NCBI GenBank assembly: GCA_910588285.1
Contig: CAJUQB010000108.1
Location: forward strand, 1 to 13,873
Direction: 5' to 3'
DNA length: 13,873 nucleotides
From: an uncultured Lachnospiraceae bacterium
GTDB lineage: Bacteria; Bacillota; Clostridia; Lachnospirales; Lachnospiraceae
The first letter of the stretch is position 1, and each line of letters starts with the position of its first letter. The notes under the pieces were generated by a model. It saw only the letters and a list, made by a program, of their open reading frames with translations, was not told the origin of the DNA and searched no databases. The position numbers were made by a program, and so were the translations under genes. This document shows, piece after piece, positions 13,605 to 13,873 of the stretch.

Positions 13605-13671
13605 AAAATGACCTCTCTTTCTCCAGAAAGTGTTTGAATTTTTAGAAGAAACCTTCAAATAATATAAAATC

Positions 13672-13700
13672 AGTATAAAAACCTTTGCCAAAAATGTCAA
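13672..13700 (-). promoter_or_regulatory. Sigma-A promoter of the DUF1292 gene
   Basis: On the minus strand TTGACA (13700-13695), exactly 17 bp, TATACT (13677-13672). The leader would be about 60 nt. Confidence 0.85.
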
Positions 13701-13735
13701 TATGATATTTTGACTATACAAATCCAAAACACTTA

Positions 13736-13744
13736 TGTTATAAT
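13736..13744 (+). promoter_or_regulatory. Extended -10 promoter driving the repeat array
   Basis: TGTTATAAT: a perfect TATAAT (13739-13744) with the TGn extension. TTGACT at 13710-13715 is too far (23 bp) to be a standard -35; the extended -10 may suffice. The start should fall near 13751, at the first hairpin of the repeat. Confidence 0.6.
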
Positions 13745-13755
13745 GAAGAAAGACT

Positions 13756-13873
13756 GAGCCGGAGGCACAGTCTTTCGCTACCCAAACGTAGCGAAGCGGA
13801 GTTCGGGTTTCCCGAAGAGAGCCGGAGGCACAGTCTTTCGCTACCCAAACGTAGCGAAGCGGAGTTCGGGTTT
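13756..13873 (+). repeat. Tandem array of a 63-bp hairpin-rich unit, running off the window
   Basis: Unit one spans 13756-13818; unit two starts at 13819 and is identical over the 55 bases available. Each unit starts GAGCCGGAGGCACAGTCTTT. Within unit one TTCGCTAC (13774-13781) pairs with GTAGCGAA (13788-13795), and TTCGGG (13802-13807) pairs with CCCGAA (13811-13816). Before unit one, AAAGACTG (13749-13756) pairs with CAGTCTTT (13768-13775), enclosing GCC-GGA-GGC; this left arm is absent before unit two. Two frames stay open (63 is a multiple of 3) but neither has a start codon; the ATG at 13743 meets TGA after four codons. I infer a structured non-coding RNA or a palindromic repeat element; copy number is unknown. 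Confidence 0.75.

Noticed and set aside
13756..13873. CRISPR array
   Set aside because: The 63-bp units follow one another with no unique spacers, and no cas genes are seen.
13743..13873. Repeat-protein gene with 21-residue repeats
   Set aside because: Two frames are open, but neither has a start codon or ribosome site; ATG 13743 stops after four codons.

Overview
The window looks like a chromosomal segment of a spore-forming anaerobic Firmicute of the Lachnospiraceae type. The grounds are the cotJ spore-coat operon, a clostridial FeoAB iron importer, a multicluster [FeFe]-hydrogenase behind a Rex-like operator, strong Gram-positive ribosome binding sites, and the general sequence style. This is an inference from gene content; no rRNA or other marker is present.

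Left part (1-about 4110): a decayed accessory patch. It holds a small hypothetical gene that may be a lipoprotein remnant (159-566) with a good terminator (667-718). Next comes a non-coding stretch with a 21-bp-period direct repeat like a LytTR/AgrA operator (827-858), followed by the catalytic end of an AgrC-like histidine kinase that has lost its membrane half and its last residues (981-1655). Pieces of a hypothetical protein family follow, with three copies of a ~50-bp motif at about 1721, 1984 and 3151. The patch also contains an intact A+T-rich NUDIX hydrolase (2122-2742), a HAD phosphatase with its middle deleted (2756-3075), a small intact member of the 'NGIGxxGYP' family (3233-3577), and a response-regulator receiver domain cut at both ends (3770-4045). 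Several fragments join in the wrong frame, as expected from repeated deletion and recombination.

Right part (about 4110-13750): orderly and intact genes. The cotJA-cotJB-cotJC operon (minus strand) encodes spore-coat proteins and a manganese-catalase-like protein. Divergent from it is feoA-feoB, with a consensus-like promoter overlapped by an inverted repeat that should be a metal-responsive operator; the operon ends in a strong terminator. Next is a 500-residue [FeFe]-hydrogenase of the group B type, with a near-perfect Rex site in its promoter. A compact cytidylate-kinase-like gene faces it tail to tail. Divergent from that, a perfect-consensus promoter drives gltX (glutamyl-tRNA synthetase), which overlaps a short UvrD/PcrA-type helicase. 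The helicase in turn collides tail to tail with a DUF1292 gene.

The right edge (13736-13873) holds an extended -10 promoter firing straight into a tandem array of a 63-bp unit rich in hairpins. The array runs out of the window. It has no plausible start codon in its open frames, is unlike a CRISPR, and is the most promising unexplained element.

Functionally the intact part combines iron uptake, a hydrogenase that needs that iron and is probably tuned to NADH/NAD+, translation and DNA housekeeping, and sporulation.
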